64,000 bases of DNA from Ferrovibrio xuzhouensis (GCF_042648965.1 NZ_JBHRYJ010000002.1:1-64000); one strand, 5' to 3'. Positions 37,313 to 45,371 are shown, counted from the stretch's first letter. Numbers and translations are program-made. The notes: generated by a model not told the origin, from the sequence alone.

Positions 37313-37947
37313 CAGGGAATTCCGATCAGCTTGTGGGTCTGCAGGCTGAGTTGCCATTGCGGATGATCCTTGCAATAGGCGACGGCGGCGGCGGTATTGG
37401 CCAGCCGGTCCGGCCCGTCCATCGGCTGCAGCAGGAAACGGGTGAAATCGAGCCCGAGCAGTGCCGCCGGATCGAGGCCGGCCTGCGGATAGACCAGTTT
37501 CAGTTCGGCGCCGCGGCGCTGTTGCAGGACCGTGCCGGCCTTGGGGCTGACGCAGATCCAGTCGAGGCCGTCGGGTGCCGCGAGCGTGCCGTTGGTCTCG
37601 ACCGCGATCTCGAAGCCCTCCGCATGCAGCGCATCGACCAGTGCGGCATCGAGTTGCAGCAAAGGTTCGCCGCCGGTGCAGACGACGAAACGCCGCTCCC
37701 GGGCCGCGCTGCCCCAGACGGCGGCGATGGCTCCGGCCAGTGCGGCGGCATCATTGAAACGCCCGCCATTCTCGCCGTCGGTGCCGACGAAATCCGTGTC
37801 GCAGAAGCGGCACACGGCCGTGGCGCGGTCAGCCTCGCGGCCGGACCACAGGTTGCAGCCGGCAAAACGGCAGAACACGGCGGCGCGGCCGGCCTGGCCG
37901 CCCTCGCCCTGCAGCGTCTTGAAGATTTCCTTGACCGCGTAGCTCAT
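37312..37947 (-). CDS. queE: 7-carboxy-7-deazaguanine synthase
   Basis: QueE is a radical SAM enzyme that contracts 6-carboxytetrahydropterin to 7-carboxy-7-deazaguanine. The 211-residue protein has the unusual cluster motif Cys31-x14-Cys46-x2-Cys49 ('AGCNLWSGREADRATAVCRF'), known from the Burkholderia enzyme rather than CxxxCxxC. It also has 'TLQGEGGQAGRAAVFCRFAG', 'VVCTGGEPLLQLD' and 'AVETNGTL'. It lies upstream of queD with a 1-bp overlap. Confidence 0.96.
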   Translation of the reverse strand: MSYAVKEIFKTLQGEGGQAGRAAVFCRFAGCNLWSGREADRATAVCRFCDTDFVGTDGENGGRFNDAAALAGAIAAVWGSAARERRFVVCTGGEPLLQLDAALVDALHAEGFEIAVETNGTLAAPDGLDWICVSPKAGTVLQQRRGAELKLVYPQAGLDPAALLGLDFTRFLLQPMDGPDRLANTAAAVAYCKDHPQWQLSLQTHKLIGIP

Positions 37948-38040
37948 GGGGTTCCGTGCCGGGCAGTCTGGCCCGGCGGGCGCGCACTCAACAGCAAACC
38001 GGGCAGGCTTGCAAGCCGGGGAAGTAAGTCACGGGCCGGC

Positions 38041-38074
38041 AAAAGTAAAACGCCCGCCGGATGAGCGGCGGGCG
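38041..38074 (-). terminator. Intrinsic terminator of speD-speE
   Basis: An 8-bp stem CGCCCGCC/GGCGGGCG with an 8-nt loop (38051-38074), read on the minus strand, is followed by TTTTACTTTT. It lies 24 bp after the speE stop. Confidence 0.85.
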
Positions 38075-38097
38075 GTGCAGAACAATTTCGCAGGCTC

Positions 38098-39003
38098 TCA
38101 GCGCTTCTTCGCGGCGGCCTTCTTCTTCACTGCCGGCTTGCGCGCAGCCTTCGGTGCCGGCAACAGGCGGGCGACGAAATCCGGCAGGGCAAAAGCGCCG
38201 AAATGGATTTCCGGATTGTAGTAGCGCAGGCCCTTCAGGCCGGCGCGGTCGTAACGGGCGAAGATCTGGCGCGGGTCGACATCGGTGATATCGGCATCCG
38301 ACGCCCAGGTCATCGACATGAAGCCGCACACGTAAGTCGGCACCACGGCCAGATACGTGCCCGAATGCGCCCAGATCTTCTGGAACAGCTTGATCGCGTC
38401 GGTCAGTTCCGGGCCCTGCATGTGCGGCACGCCGTTCTGGGCGACGAGGATGGCGCCCGGCTGCATCACCCGGCGGCAATTATCATAGAAAGTTTTGGAA
38501 AAGAGCACTGTAGCGGGGCCGACCGGATCGGGCCGGTCGACGATGACGAGGTCGTAGCGTTCCTCGGTCTCCGCCACCCAGGCGGCGCCGTCGCCGACAA
38601 TGAGGTTGGTGCGCCTGTCGGCAAAGGCCTTGCCGCAGATCTTCGGCAGGTACTTCTTGGCGATGTCGATCACCATGCCGTCGATCTCGACCATGGTGAC
38701 GCGCTTGACGCTCTTGTGCTTCAGCACTTCCTCGAGGATGCCGCCGTCGCCGCCGCCGACGATCAGCACCGACTGCACCTTGCCATGCGCCAGGATCGGC
38801 AGGTGGGTCAGCATCTCGTGGTAGACGAATTCGTCGCCCTCGGTGCATTGCACGACGCCGTCCAGCGCCAGCATGCGGCCGAAGCGGCCGGTCTCGAAGA
38901 CGCGGACCTTCTGGTATTTCGACTTGCCCTCGAAGAGGACCTTCTTGATTTCGTGACTCTGGCGGAACCCGGAATACAGCGTTTCGTTAAACCAGGTGGT
39001 CAC
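38098..39003 (-). CDS. speE: Spermidine synthase
   Basis: SpeE transfers aminopropyl from decarboxylated SAM to putrescine. The 301-residue protein has 'WFNETLYSGFRQSHEIKKVL', 'YHEMLTHLPILAHGK', the SAM-binding 'VLIVGGGDGGILEEVLKH' and the gatekeeper/catalytic 'IVDRPDPVGPA'. A Lys/Ala tail (KPAVKKKAAAKKR) ends the protein. GTG 39003 is chosen because it overlaps the speD stop (GTGA); an ATG at 39033 lies inside speD without a ribosome site. speD-speE is an operon. Confidence 0.95.
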   Translation of the reverse strand: MTTWFNETLYSGFRQSHEIKKVLFEGKSKYQKVRVFETGRFGRMLALDGVVQCTEGDEFVYHEMLTHLPILAHGKVQSVLIVGGGDGGILEEVLKHKSVKRVTMVEIDGMVIDIAKKYLPKICGKAFADRRTNLIVGDGAAWVAETEERYDLVIVDRPDPVGPATVLFSKTFYDNCRRVMQPGAILVAQNGVPHMQGPELTDAIKLFQKIWAHSGTYLAVVPTYVCGFMSMTWASDADITDVDPRQIFARYDRAGLKGLRYYNPEIHFGAFALPDFVARLLPAPKAARKPAVKKKAAAKKR

Positions 39004-39437
39004 AGAATCAGTCCCCGCTTCATCTCGGTGCACTGGATGCTGTCGGGCAGGAAGGCGCGACGCAGCACCGGAATCGCCTTGGCCGGCTGGCAGTCGCCGC
39101 AGACGAAGACATCAAGTGCGGCATAGCCCTTCTCGGGCCAGGTGTGGATCGACATATGGCTCTCGGCCAGCACGGCGACGCCGGAAATGCCGCCATTGGG
39201 CTCGAAGTGATGCAGGTCGATGTTGAGCAGGGTGGCGCCGATCTCGGCGACCGCCTCGGTCAGGGTCTGCTTTACCAGGGCCAGATTGTCGAGATGCTTG
39301 CCGCCCCAGAGATCGATGATCAGGTGCAGGCCGGCATAGCGCACGCCATCCTTGCAGATGAAATGCTCGTCGGCGGCAGCCTCCGCCGGAGCGGGGGGCA
39401 CTTCGTACAGGGCGGGCTTGAGGGCCTTCTTGGTCAT
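39000..39437 (-). CDS. speD: S-adenosylmethionine decarboxylase proenzyme (class 1b)
   Basis: SpeD makes decarboxylated SAM, the aminopropyl donor for SpeE. The 145-residue proenzyme self-cleaves between Glu92 and Ser93 in 'LAESHMSIHTWPEKGYAALD' to give the pyruvoyl group; His98 and Cys113 are at the class 1b positions (+5 and +20). The N-terminal 25 residues are a Pro/Ala extension. GGAGAGACC lies 4 bp before ATG 39437. The frame is open to 39665 but that part is the structured leader, not SpeD. Confidence 0.96.
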   Translation of the reverse strand: MTKKALKPALYEVPPAPAEAAADEHFICKDGVRYAGLHLIIDLWGGKHLDNLALVKQTLTEAVAEIGATLLNIDLHHFEPNGGISGVAVLAESHMSIHTWPEKGYAALDVFVCGDCQPAKAIPVLRRAFLPDSIQCTEMKRGLIL

Positions 39438-39600
39438 AACGGTCTCTCCACCAAGGGGGAGCCACTGCGCGGCTCCGCAAAGAAACAAGGTCCGATTGGC
39501 AGAGAGACTGTTGGGAAAGCCCCGTGGTTCCGGCCGGCAAGATGTGAATGCCGGCGGCCAGTGCGCCACTTTCCAAACAGTCTCTGGGAGGGGGGTATGC
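39438..39600 (-). promoter_or_regulatory. Structured speD leader with mutually exclusive pairings
   Basis: On the speD transcript, AGAGACTGTTTGGAAAG (39585-39569) can pair with CTTTCCCAACAGTCTCT (39519-39503), 16 of 17 bases, enclosing a GCCGGC/GCCGGC inner stem. The 3' arm also contains GTCTCTC (39508-39502), perfectly complementary to GAGAGAC (39448-39442) within the speD Shine-Dalgarno segment. The two helices cannot coexist. A further hairpin GGAGCC/GGCTCC lies at 39458-39476. This arrangement suggests translational control. I recognise no known riboswitch class. Confidence 0.5.
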
Positions 39601-39631
39601 GGCACAACTCCCGCAGATGCAAGTGAAATTT

Positions 39632-39653
39632 GCCCTTTCAGGGGGCTTTTTTT
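39632..39653 (+). terminator. Plus-strand intrinsic terminator with no plus-strand gene upstream
   Basis: GCCC-TTTCAGG-GGGC-type hairpin (39632-39646) followed by seven T (39647-39653). The seven-T run makes sense only for plus-strand transcription, yet the nearest upstream genes (speD, speE) are on the minus strand. It may end an RNA antisense to the speD leader. The rest of 39654-39757 shows nothing I can name. Confidence 0.55.
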
Positions 39654-39757
39654 GCCCACTGCCACATGTGGTGTGGAGTGTGACAGCGATGGGGCCGCAG
39701 CGTGTCAGAATCTTGTCCGCAGCGCATCCTGCGGCTCATCTTCGGTCGCGGCTGCGA

Positions 39758-40252
39758 TCAGCCAGGCTCCGCGGCATCGGCGAAAAACTGGCAGGCGAGC
39801 AGCATGTCGATGGTCTCGCCATCGGCGGCCAGCGGCAGCCACAGCGTCTCGTAATCGTACCAGCGGTCATCCATGAACTGGCGATTGCGGACCAGCAGGG
39901 GCTGCTGGTGTTCGAGGATGAGCGTTATCCGGCCGATCAGCAGGCGGCCGTATTCCCGCGTCGGCATCTCGTCCAGCCACAGGCCGGTGGGATCAAAACC
40001 AAGCCGCGCGGTCTGGTTGGTGCCGACCAGGCGCAGGCGAAAGCGCAGCGGATCGCGATGCACCTCGATCAGCGTGAGATTGCCCAACGCGCCGCGCATC
40101 TGCAGCGGGTCGAGATCGGCGCGGGCGGGAAACCGGCGCCCCCCGCGGCAGGCCAGCCAGTAGCGGTAAAGGTCTGCGGCGGCGGCGAACCGGCATTCCC
40201 CCGGCTGCGGCGACCAGATCAGCTGGCCCTGATCGACGGCGGCGGCCATCAT
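39758..40252 (-). CDS. PAS domain protein (PAS_5 family)
   Basis: The 164-residue protein is one PAS_5-type domain: 'YRYWLACRGGRRFPARADLD', 'LQMRGALGNLTLIEVHRD', 'FRLRLVGTNQTARLGFDPTG', 'LWLDEMPTREY' and a final strand pair ending 'TIDMLLACQFF'. It has no effector domain and is paralogous to the protein at 44862-45353. ATG 40252 (ATGATG) with GGGAGGAGGA upstream is chosen; the longer open frame runs through tRNA-Ala and is rejected. Confidence 0.85.
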   Translation of the reverse strand: MMAAAVDQGQLIWSPQPGECRFAAAADLYRYWLACRGGRRFPARADLDPLQMRGALGNLTLIEVHRDPLRFRLRLVGTNQTARLGFDPTGLWLDEMPTREYGRLLIGRITLILEHQQPLLVRNRQFMDDRWYDYETLWLPLAADGETIDMLLACQFFADAAEPG

Positions 40253-40385
40253 GGCGTCAGATCCTCCTCCCGTTGTCTCGGGTGGCCATATAAACAGGCT
40301 TTTGCTGTAAAAATATGAGCTTGCGCAGGGATGGCGGCAAGGGCCGGCTGGCCCTCGGGTCAGGGGTCGTTTCGATAGGGGGATT

Positions 40386-40461
40386 TGGTGGAGCCAAGCG
40401 GGATCGAACCGCTGACCTCCTGCATGCCATGCAGGCGCTCTCCCAGCTGAGCTATGGCCCC
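40386..40461 (-). tRNA. tRNA-Ala (anticodon GGC)
   Basis: The minus strand gives a full cloverleaf: acceptor GGGGCCA/TGGCTCC (one G-U), D arm GCTC...GAGC, anticodon stem CCTGC/GCAGG with loop ATGGCAT (anticodon GGC, reading GCC), T arm AGCGG-TTCGATC-CCGCT, and an encoded CCA end. A 12-bp palindrome TCGAAGCTTCGA (40477-40488) lies just upstream. Confidence 0.97.
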
Positions 40462-40636
40462 ATAAAATCACGGACTTCGAAGCTTCGATGAAGCCGGGGT
40501 CCGTCGGCGGGGGCGGACCATAAGCCGCCCCCCGGTACTTTGCAAGTGTTTCATCAGCCGGATCTGCCGAACCGGATGTCCGGCAGATTCCGGCCGTTTC
40601 CGGCCTCCCTGGCGGCCAGGGAAGCCGGTCGTGGCG

Positions 40637-40966
40637 TCAGCGTTCCTCGTCGCCGTCCGGCGCAGCGTCGACGTCGATTTCCTCGGCGACGTCGTCTTCC
40701 TCGAACTCGTCGGCGTCGTCGATCACGTCGTCATCGATCTCGGTATCGTCGATCTCGGCATCGGCGTCGTCAGCCACCACCTTGACCGGCGGCTTCGGCA
40801 CCGGCTTGACCTCTTCGACCTTGGCCGGGCGACGGCTCTTCACCAGCACTTCCGGATTGAACTCGGTGCCGCATTTGGGGCACAGGATCGGCGACTTGCT
40901 GAGATCGTAAAACGCAGCGCCGCAGCTCAGGCAGCGACGTTTGGTGCCCCATTCGGGTTTGGCCAT
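40637..40966 (-). CDS. TIGR02300 family zinc-ribbon protein with acidic tail
   Basis: The 109-residue protein starts 'MAKPEWGTKRRCLSCGAAFY' followed by 'DLSKSPILCPKCGTEFNPE': two CxxC knuckles flank the FYDL motif that names this alphaproteobacterial family. The second half is a strongly acidic, disordered tail of about 45 residues. Function unknown. GGAG lies 9 bp before ATG 40966. It sits upstream of tRNA-Ala and divergent from aroA, a common alphaproteobacterial neighbourhood. Confidence 0.95.
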   Translation of the reverse strand: MAKPEWGTKRRCLSCGAAFYDLSKSPILCPKCGTEFNPEVLVKSRRPAKVEEVKPVPKPPVKVVADDADAEIDDTEIDDDVIDDADEFEEDDVAEEIDVDAAPDGDEER

Positions 40967-41151
40967 CGACAGAATCTCCATGCCATGGGCGGCCGGATAC
41001 GCGCCCGAAAAAACCGGTTCCGGCACCGTGCCCGGCCGGCTGGCCGGGGCGGCGCGATTGTGTTAAAGAAGCGCGCCCTGTCAACCCGTAATGCCGGTCT
41101 TATTTTCGCGCCGGCCGCGGCCCCACCTTCAGCGAGCGAGCCGGCCCGCCC

Positions 41152-42507
41152 ATGACTGCCGCCCCCGATCAGTCCCCCCGCCCGTATCATGCCCGTCCGG
41201 GCCAGGCCCTCAGCGGCCGCATCGCCGTGCCGGGCGACAAGTCGATTTCGCACCGGGCGCTGATTTTCGGCGCGCTGAGTGTCGGCGAGACCCGGGTGAC
41301 CGGCCTGCTGGAGGGCGAGGATGTGCTGCGCACCGCCGCCGCCATGCGGGCCATGGGCGCCGAGGTCGAGCGTCTGGGGGAGGGTAACTGGCGGGTCTGG
41401 GGCGTCGGCGTGGGCGGCCTGAGCGAGCCTGCCGACGTGCTCGACATGGGCAATGCCGGCACCGGCGCGCGGCTCGTCATGGGCCTGGTCGCCAGCCACG
41501 ATTTCACCGCGGTGTTCACCGGCGATGCCTCGCTGCGCCGCCGGCCGATGGGCCGGGTGATCGACCCGCTCAGCCGGCTTGGCGCCAGCTTCAGTGGCCG
41601 CAGCGGCGGCCGCCTGCCGATGGCGGTGACCGGTACGGCGCATCCGCTGCCGATCGAATACGAACTGCCGGTCGCCTCCGCCCAGGTGAAATCCGCCGTG
41701 CTGCTGGCCGGACTGAACACGCCGGGCATCACCACGGTGATCGAGCCGGAGCCGACCCGCGACCATACCGAAAACCTGCTGCGCCATTTCGGCGCCAGCG
41801 TCGCCGTCGAGACGACCAGGGCCGGTGGCCGCGTCATCCGGCTGACCGGCCAGCCGGAATTTCGCGCCGCACCGATCGACGTGCCGGGCGATCCGTCGTC
41901 GGCCGCCTTCCCGATGGTCGCGGCGTTGCTGGTGCCCGGCTCCGAAGTGACCGTCGCCAATGTCGGGCTCAACCCCCTGCGCACCGGCCTGTTCACCACC
42001 CTGCAGGAAATGGGTGCCGAGCTTGGCTATACCAACCGCCGCGAGGCCGGCGGCGAAGCGGTCGCCGATATCGTGGTGAAGTATGCGCCGCTGCGCGGCG
42101 TCACCGTGCCGCCGGAACGCGCGCCCAGCATGATCGATGAATACCCGATCCTGTTTGCCGCCGCCGCCTGCGCCGAAGGCGACACCGTGGTACGCGGCGC
42201 CAGGGAGCTGCGGGTGAAGGAAAGCGACCGGCTCGGCCTGATGGCGCGCGGCCTGAAGGCCTGCGGCGTCGATCTCGACGAATTCGAGGATGGCCTCGTC
42301 ATCCGCGGCAAGGGCCGGCCGCCGCAGGGCGGCGTCAGCATCGCCACCGAACTCGATCACCGCATCGCCATGTCGTTCCTGGTGCTCGGGCTGGCGGCGA
42401 CGGACGGCATCGCCATCGACGATGCCCGCGTGATGGACACCAGCTTCCCCGGCTTCATCGGCCTGATGCAGGGCCTGGGCGGCAGCCTCGCGCCGCAGGA
42501 CACCTAG
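41152..42507 (+). CDS. aroA: 3-phosphoshikimate 1-carboxyvinyltransferase (EPSP synthase)
   Basis: AroA joins shikimate 3-phosphate and phosphoenolpyruvate in aromatic amino acid synthesis. The 451-residue protein has 'AVPGDKSISHRALIFGALS', 'MGNAGTGARLVMGL', 'GDASLRRRPMGRVIDPL', 'ASAQVKSAVLLAGLNTPGIT', 'SMIDEYPILFAAAA' and 'ELRVKESDRL'. The RPMGR and SAQVKSA motifs resemble class II enzymes such as CP4, but the active-site loop reads NAGTG, with Gly where CP4 has Ala100. Its stop overlaps the convergent DMT gene by 4 bp. Confidence 0.97.
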   Translation: MTAAPDQSPRPYHARPGQALSGRIAVPGDKSISHRALIFGALSVGETRVTGLLEGEDVLRTAAAMRAMGAEVERLGEGNWRVWGVGVGGLSEPADVLDMGNAGTGARLVMGLVASHDFTAVFTGDASLRRRPMGRVIDPLSRLGASFSGRSGGRLPMAVTGTAHPLPIEYELPVASAQVKSAVLLAGLNTPGITTVIEPEPTRDHTENLLRHFGASVAVETTRAGGRVIRLTGQPEFRAAPIDVPGDPSSAAFPMVAALLVPGSEVTVANVGLNPLRTGLFTTLQEMGAELGYTNRREAGGEAVADIVVKYAPLRGVTVPPERAPSMIDEYPILFAAAACAEGDTVVRGARELRVKESDRLGLMARGLKACGVDLDEFEDGLVIRGKGRPPQGGVSIATELDHRIAMSFLVLGLAATDGIAIDDARVMDTSFPGFIGLMQGLGGSLAPQDT

Positions 42508-43436
42508 ACGGGCTGCGCCCGTGCCGGCTTGAAGATCAGGCCGAGCGCCACCGCGACCAGCGCCAGCGCGGCGAATTCCGGCCACTGCGGCTGTTCGCCC
42601 AGCACCACCATCGAGGAAAACACGCCGACCACCGGGATCATCAGGGTGCTCAGCCCGCTGATGCCGGCCGGCAGGATGCGCACCAGCGTGTTCCAGGCCC
42701 AGTAGCAGAACACGAAGCAGACCGTCGCGTTGTACAGCATGGCGAGCCAGGCACCGGTCGAATAGACGAACCAGCGGTCGGTCTCCAGCAGCGGCGCCAG
42801 CAGGAAGATCGGGATGCCGCCCAGCACCATCTGCCAGCCGACGAAGGGCACGGCGCCCATCGGTACGGCATAGAGCTTGGTCAGCAGGGTGCCGATCGCC
42901 CAGCTGATCGCGGCGCCCAGCACCAGCAGCACGCCGAGCGGCGATGACACCATCGACTGCCATTCGCCGCCGACCAGCACAGCAAGTCCGGTCAGGCCGA
43001 TGCAGAGCCCGGCGAGCTTCCAGCCGGACAGGCGTTCATGCAGTACCAGCGCGCTCATCGGCAGCAGCCACAGCGGCATGGTGAAGGCAAGGATCGTCGT
43101 GCGCCCGGCCGGCAGCATGCCCAGCCCATAGAGCACGAAGACATTCCAGCCGGTGATGGTGAACAGGCTGATCGCGGTAAGCTTCCAGCCATAGCCGCGC
43201 GGGATGCCGAGCGGCATGCGCTTCCACAGCGCGATGGCGAACAGGCCGACGGCACCGCCGCCGAGGCAGACGGTGCGGAAGGTGAAAACCGGCACTTCGC
43301 TGAGTGCGATCTTCATGATCGGCCAGTTGACGCCCCAGAACAGGGTCAGCAGTGCCAGCAGGGTCAGCGCATAAGCGGAAATCGGCGGATGGGCGGCAGC
43401 GCTTGGGCGCGCGGCGGCGGCAGTCTGGTCAGGCAT
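42504..43436 (-). CDS. EamA/DMT family transporter
   Basis: The 310-residue protein has about ten helices in two EamA repeats: 'LTLFWGVNWPIMKIALSEVP' (helix 1 with W-G-x-N-W-P), 'LGMLPAGRTTILAFTMPLWL' and, in repeat two, 'LGAAISWAIGTLLTKLYAVP' and 'LMIPVVGVFSSMVVLGEQP'. Substrate unknown. It converges on aroA with a 4-bp overlap, occupying the place where cmk-rpsA often lies in alphaproteobacteria. Confidence 0.9.
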   Translation of the reverse strand: MPDQTAAAARPSAAAHPPISAYALTLLALLTLFWGVNWPIMKIALSEVPVFTFRTVCLGGGAVGLFAIALWKRMPLGIPRGYGWKLTAISLFTITGWNVFVLYGLGMLPAGRTTILAFTMPLWLLPMSALVLHERLSGWKLAGLCIGLTGLAVLVGGEWQSMVSSPLGVLLVLGAAISWAIGTLLTKLYAVPMGAVPFVGWQMVLGGIPIFLLAPLLETDRWFVYSTGAWLAMLYNATVCFVFCYWAWNTLVRILPAGISGLSTLMIPVVGVFSSMVVLGEQPQWPEFAALALVAVALGLIFKPARAQPV

Positions 43437-43523
43437 CAGGTTCGGTTTCTTGGGGGGTTCCGGTTTCTCGGGCGAGGCTTATCGTTTGTATGCTGACAGC
43501 CTAGCCCGCATGGCCGGGGAAGG

Positions 43524-43865
43524 CTAGAGCAGGTCCAGCACCCGTTCCGGCGGGCGGCCGACCACGGCCTTGCCTTTGTGCACGAAGATCGGCCGCTCCA
43601 GCGCCGCCGGATGCGCGGCGAGGCCGGCGATCAGCGCCGCCTCCGGCATGTCGGGGCTGAGGCCTGCCTCGGCGCCTTCCTTGCGGCGCAGGATGTCGGC
43701 GGCCTGCAGGCCGAGCTGCCCGAGCAGGGTTTTCAGCATCGCGGCCGAGGGCGGAGTCTTCAGGTATTCGACGATTTCCGGCTGCACGCCACGCGCTTCC
43801 AGCAGGTCCAGCGCCTGGCGCGATTTCGAGCAGCGCGGGTTATGATAGAGGGTGGCTGCGGCCAT
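43524..43865 (-). CDS. arsC: Arsenate reductase (ArsC, glutaredoxin-dependent type)
   Basis: The 113-residue protein has the ArsC active site 'LYHNPRCSKSRQALDLLEAR' with Cys12, the Arg-containing 'GLQAADILRRKEG', and 'AALERPIFVHKGKAVVGRPP', the region of the third catalytic Arg. It is slightly shorter than the E. coli plasmid enzyme. ATG 43865 has AGGA 9 bp upstream. No arsR or ars pump gene is adjacent, so a general thioredoxin-fold (Spx/ArsC-like) role is possible. Confidence 0.9.
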   Translation of the reverse strand: MAAATLYHNPRCSKSRQALDLLEARGVQPEIVEYLKTPPSAAMLKTLLGQLGLQAADILRRKEGAEAGLSPDMPEAALIAGLAAHPAALERPIFVHKGKAVVGRPPERVLDLL

Positions 43866-43973
43866 GGTCACGATCCTGTCGTTTCATTGCCTTAAGAATG
43901 TTGTAATAACCGTGACTTAGCACCGCACGCCAAGAGTTGCAATTTGATGACCAGGGTATAAATACTGGGGTGC

Positions 43974-44792
43974 ATGACCCGTCACTGGACCCTCGACGAC
44001 ATCCCCTGGGCTGAGTTCGACCCCGGCAAGGTCGACCCGGAGCTGCTGCGCGCCGTAAAGGCGGCCGCGCTGGTCGAGCATAATGCCGACGACTACGTCA
44101 CCTACCTCTGCAACGTCTTCGCCGATGACGCGGACTTCGTTGCCGCGGCCCGGCAGTGGGGCACCGAGGAGGTCCAGCACGGCCAGGCGCTGGCCCGCTG
44201 GGCCCAGCTTGCCGATCCGGCGTTCGACCCGGCGCTGGCGCTCAGGCGTTTCACCGAGAATTACCGCCTGCCGCTCGAGGCGACCCAGTCGGTGCGCGGC
44301 AGCCTGAATGGCGAGCTGGTCGCGCGCTGCGTCGTCGAATGCGGCACGTCGAGTTTCTACAGCGCGATCCGCGATGCCACCGACGAGCCGGTGCTGAAAG
44401 CCGTGGCCGCCCGCATCGCCGCCGACGAGTTCCGGCATTTCAAGCTGTTCTACGACCATCTGCAGCGCTACCAGGCCAGGCAGCCGATGGGCCGTCTGCG
44501 CCGCCTGTTCGTGGCGTTGACCCGCATGCAGGAAGCCAGCGACGACGAACTTGCCATGGCCTACTGGTGCGGCAACGGCTGCCAGGGCGCTTATGACCGC
44601 AATGCCCAGAGCGCGTCCTATGAACGGCGTGCCAGCGGGGTCTACCGCTTCGGCCATATCCAGCGCGGGCTGGGGATGGCGCTGAAGGCCTGCGGCCTCG
44701 ATCCCCAGGGCTGGTTCAGCCGGCGGTTCGCGGCCCTGGTCTGGTATCTGCTGCGCCGCCGCCAGCGTCGGCTCGCTACCATCGCCGCCTGA
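43974..44792 (+). CDS. Ferritin-like di-iron domain protein
   Basis: The 272-residue protein has a four-helix di-iron pattern: Glu35 in 'AAALVEHNADDYVTYL', E-x-x-H at Glu66-His69 ('GTEEVQHGQALARW'), Glu in 'RCVVECGTSSFYSAI' and a second E-x-x-H in 'AADEFRHFKLFYDHL'. This resembles acyl-ACP desaturase-like ferritin superfamily members; the substrate is unknown. It stands alone, divergent from arsC. Confidence 0.83.
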   Translation: MTRHWTLDDIPWAEFDPGKVDPELLRAVKAAALVEHNADDYVTYLCNVFADDADFVAAARQWGTEEVQHGQALARWAQLADPAFDPALALRRFTENYRLPLEATQSVRGSLNGELVARCVVECGTSSFYSAIRDATDEPVLKAVAARIAADEFRHFKLFYDHLQRYQARQPMGRLRRLFVALTRMQEASDDELAMAYWCGNGCQGAYDRNAQSASYERRASGVYRFGHIQRGLGMALKACGLDPQGWFSRRFAALVWYLLRRRQRRLATIAA

Positions 44793-44861
44793 TCATCGAC
44801 TCTTCGTCTGAGCATCGCTGCCGGACTTGCCAGCGGCGGCCGGAAGGTTACGCTGGTCGAC

Positions 44862-45353
44862 ATGGAAACGCGGTCAATGCCAAAGGGCCGGCACATGACG
44901 CCGGTGGCGGAAAAGGATCTCGATCCCCGCCTGCACGACATGCTGCGTTACTGGCGGGCGCGCTGCCGCGATGGCCGGCTGCCGGGGCGCTGCGATATCG
45001 ACCCCATCGAGCTGAAGGCGCTGCTCGGCAATATCCTGTTGATCGACGTGGTGCGGCAGGCCGACGGGACGCTGCGCTTCCGCTACCGCCTGTTCGGCAC
45101 CGAATTCATCTTCTATCACGGCCGCGACCTGACCGGCCGCTGGCTCGACGAGATTGCCAATGTCGGTTTCCGCGACGAACTGCTGGCACTGTATCGCGCG
45201 GTGGTGACGAACCGCGAGATGCGCACGCTGTCCTACGATTATCTGGTCGACGGCCTGCGCCACCGCTTCCAGGCGGTATTGCTGCCGCTCGCCACCAATG
45301 GCTGCGAGGTCGATATCGTGCTGGGCTGCGGGGTGCGCATCGCCGTCTACTAG
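44862..45353 (+). CDS. PAS domain protein (PAS_5 family)
   Basis: The 163-residue protein consists of a PAS_5 domain: 'HDMLRYWRARCRDGRLPGRC', 'DIDPIELKALLGNILLIDVV', 'FRYRLFGTEFIFYHGRDLTG', 'RWLDEIANVGF' and 'AVLLPLATNGCEVDIVLGCG'. It is clearly paralogous to the 39758-40252 product. No output domain is attached. Starts at 44862, 44877 and 44895 are all possible; the first has GGAAGG 14 bp upstream. Confidence 0.85.
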   Translation: METRSMPKGRHMTPVAEKDLDPRLHDMLRYWRARCRDGRLPGRCDIDPIELKALLGNILLIDVVRQADGTLRFRYRLFGTEFIFYHGRDLTGRWLDEIANVGFRDELLALYRAVVTNREMRTLSYDYLVDGLRHRFQAVLLPLATNGCEVDIVLGCGVRIAVY

Positions 45354-45371
45354 CCGCGCCGGGCACCTGTC

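Noticed and set aside
39458..39476. Terminator in front of speD
   Set aside because: The GGAGCC/GGCTCC hairpin has no U-run on either strand.
40253..40471. N-terminal extension of the PAS_5 protein
   Set aside because: The extension would translate across the tRNA-Ala gene, and a strong ribosome site precedes ATG 40252.
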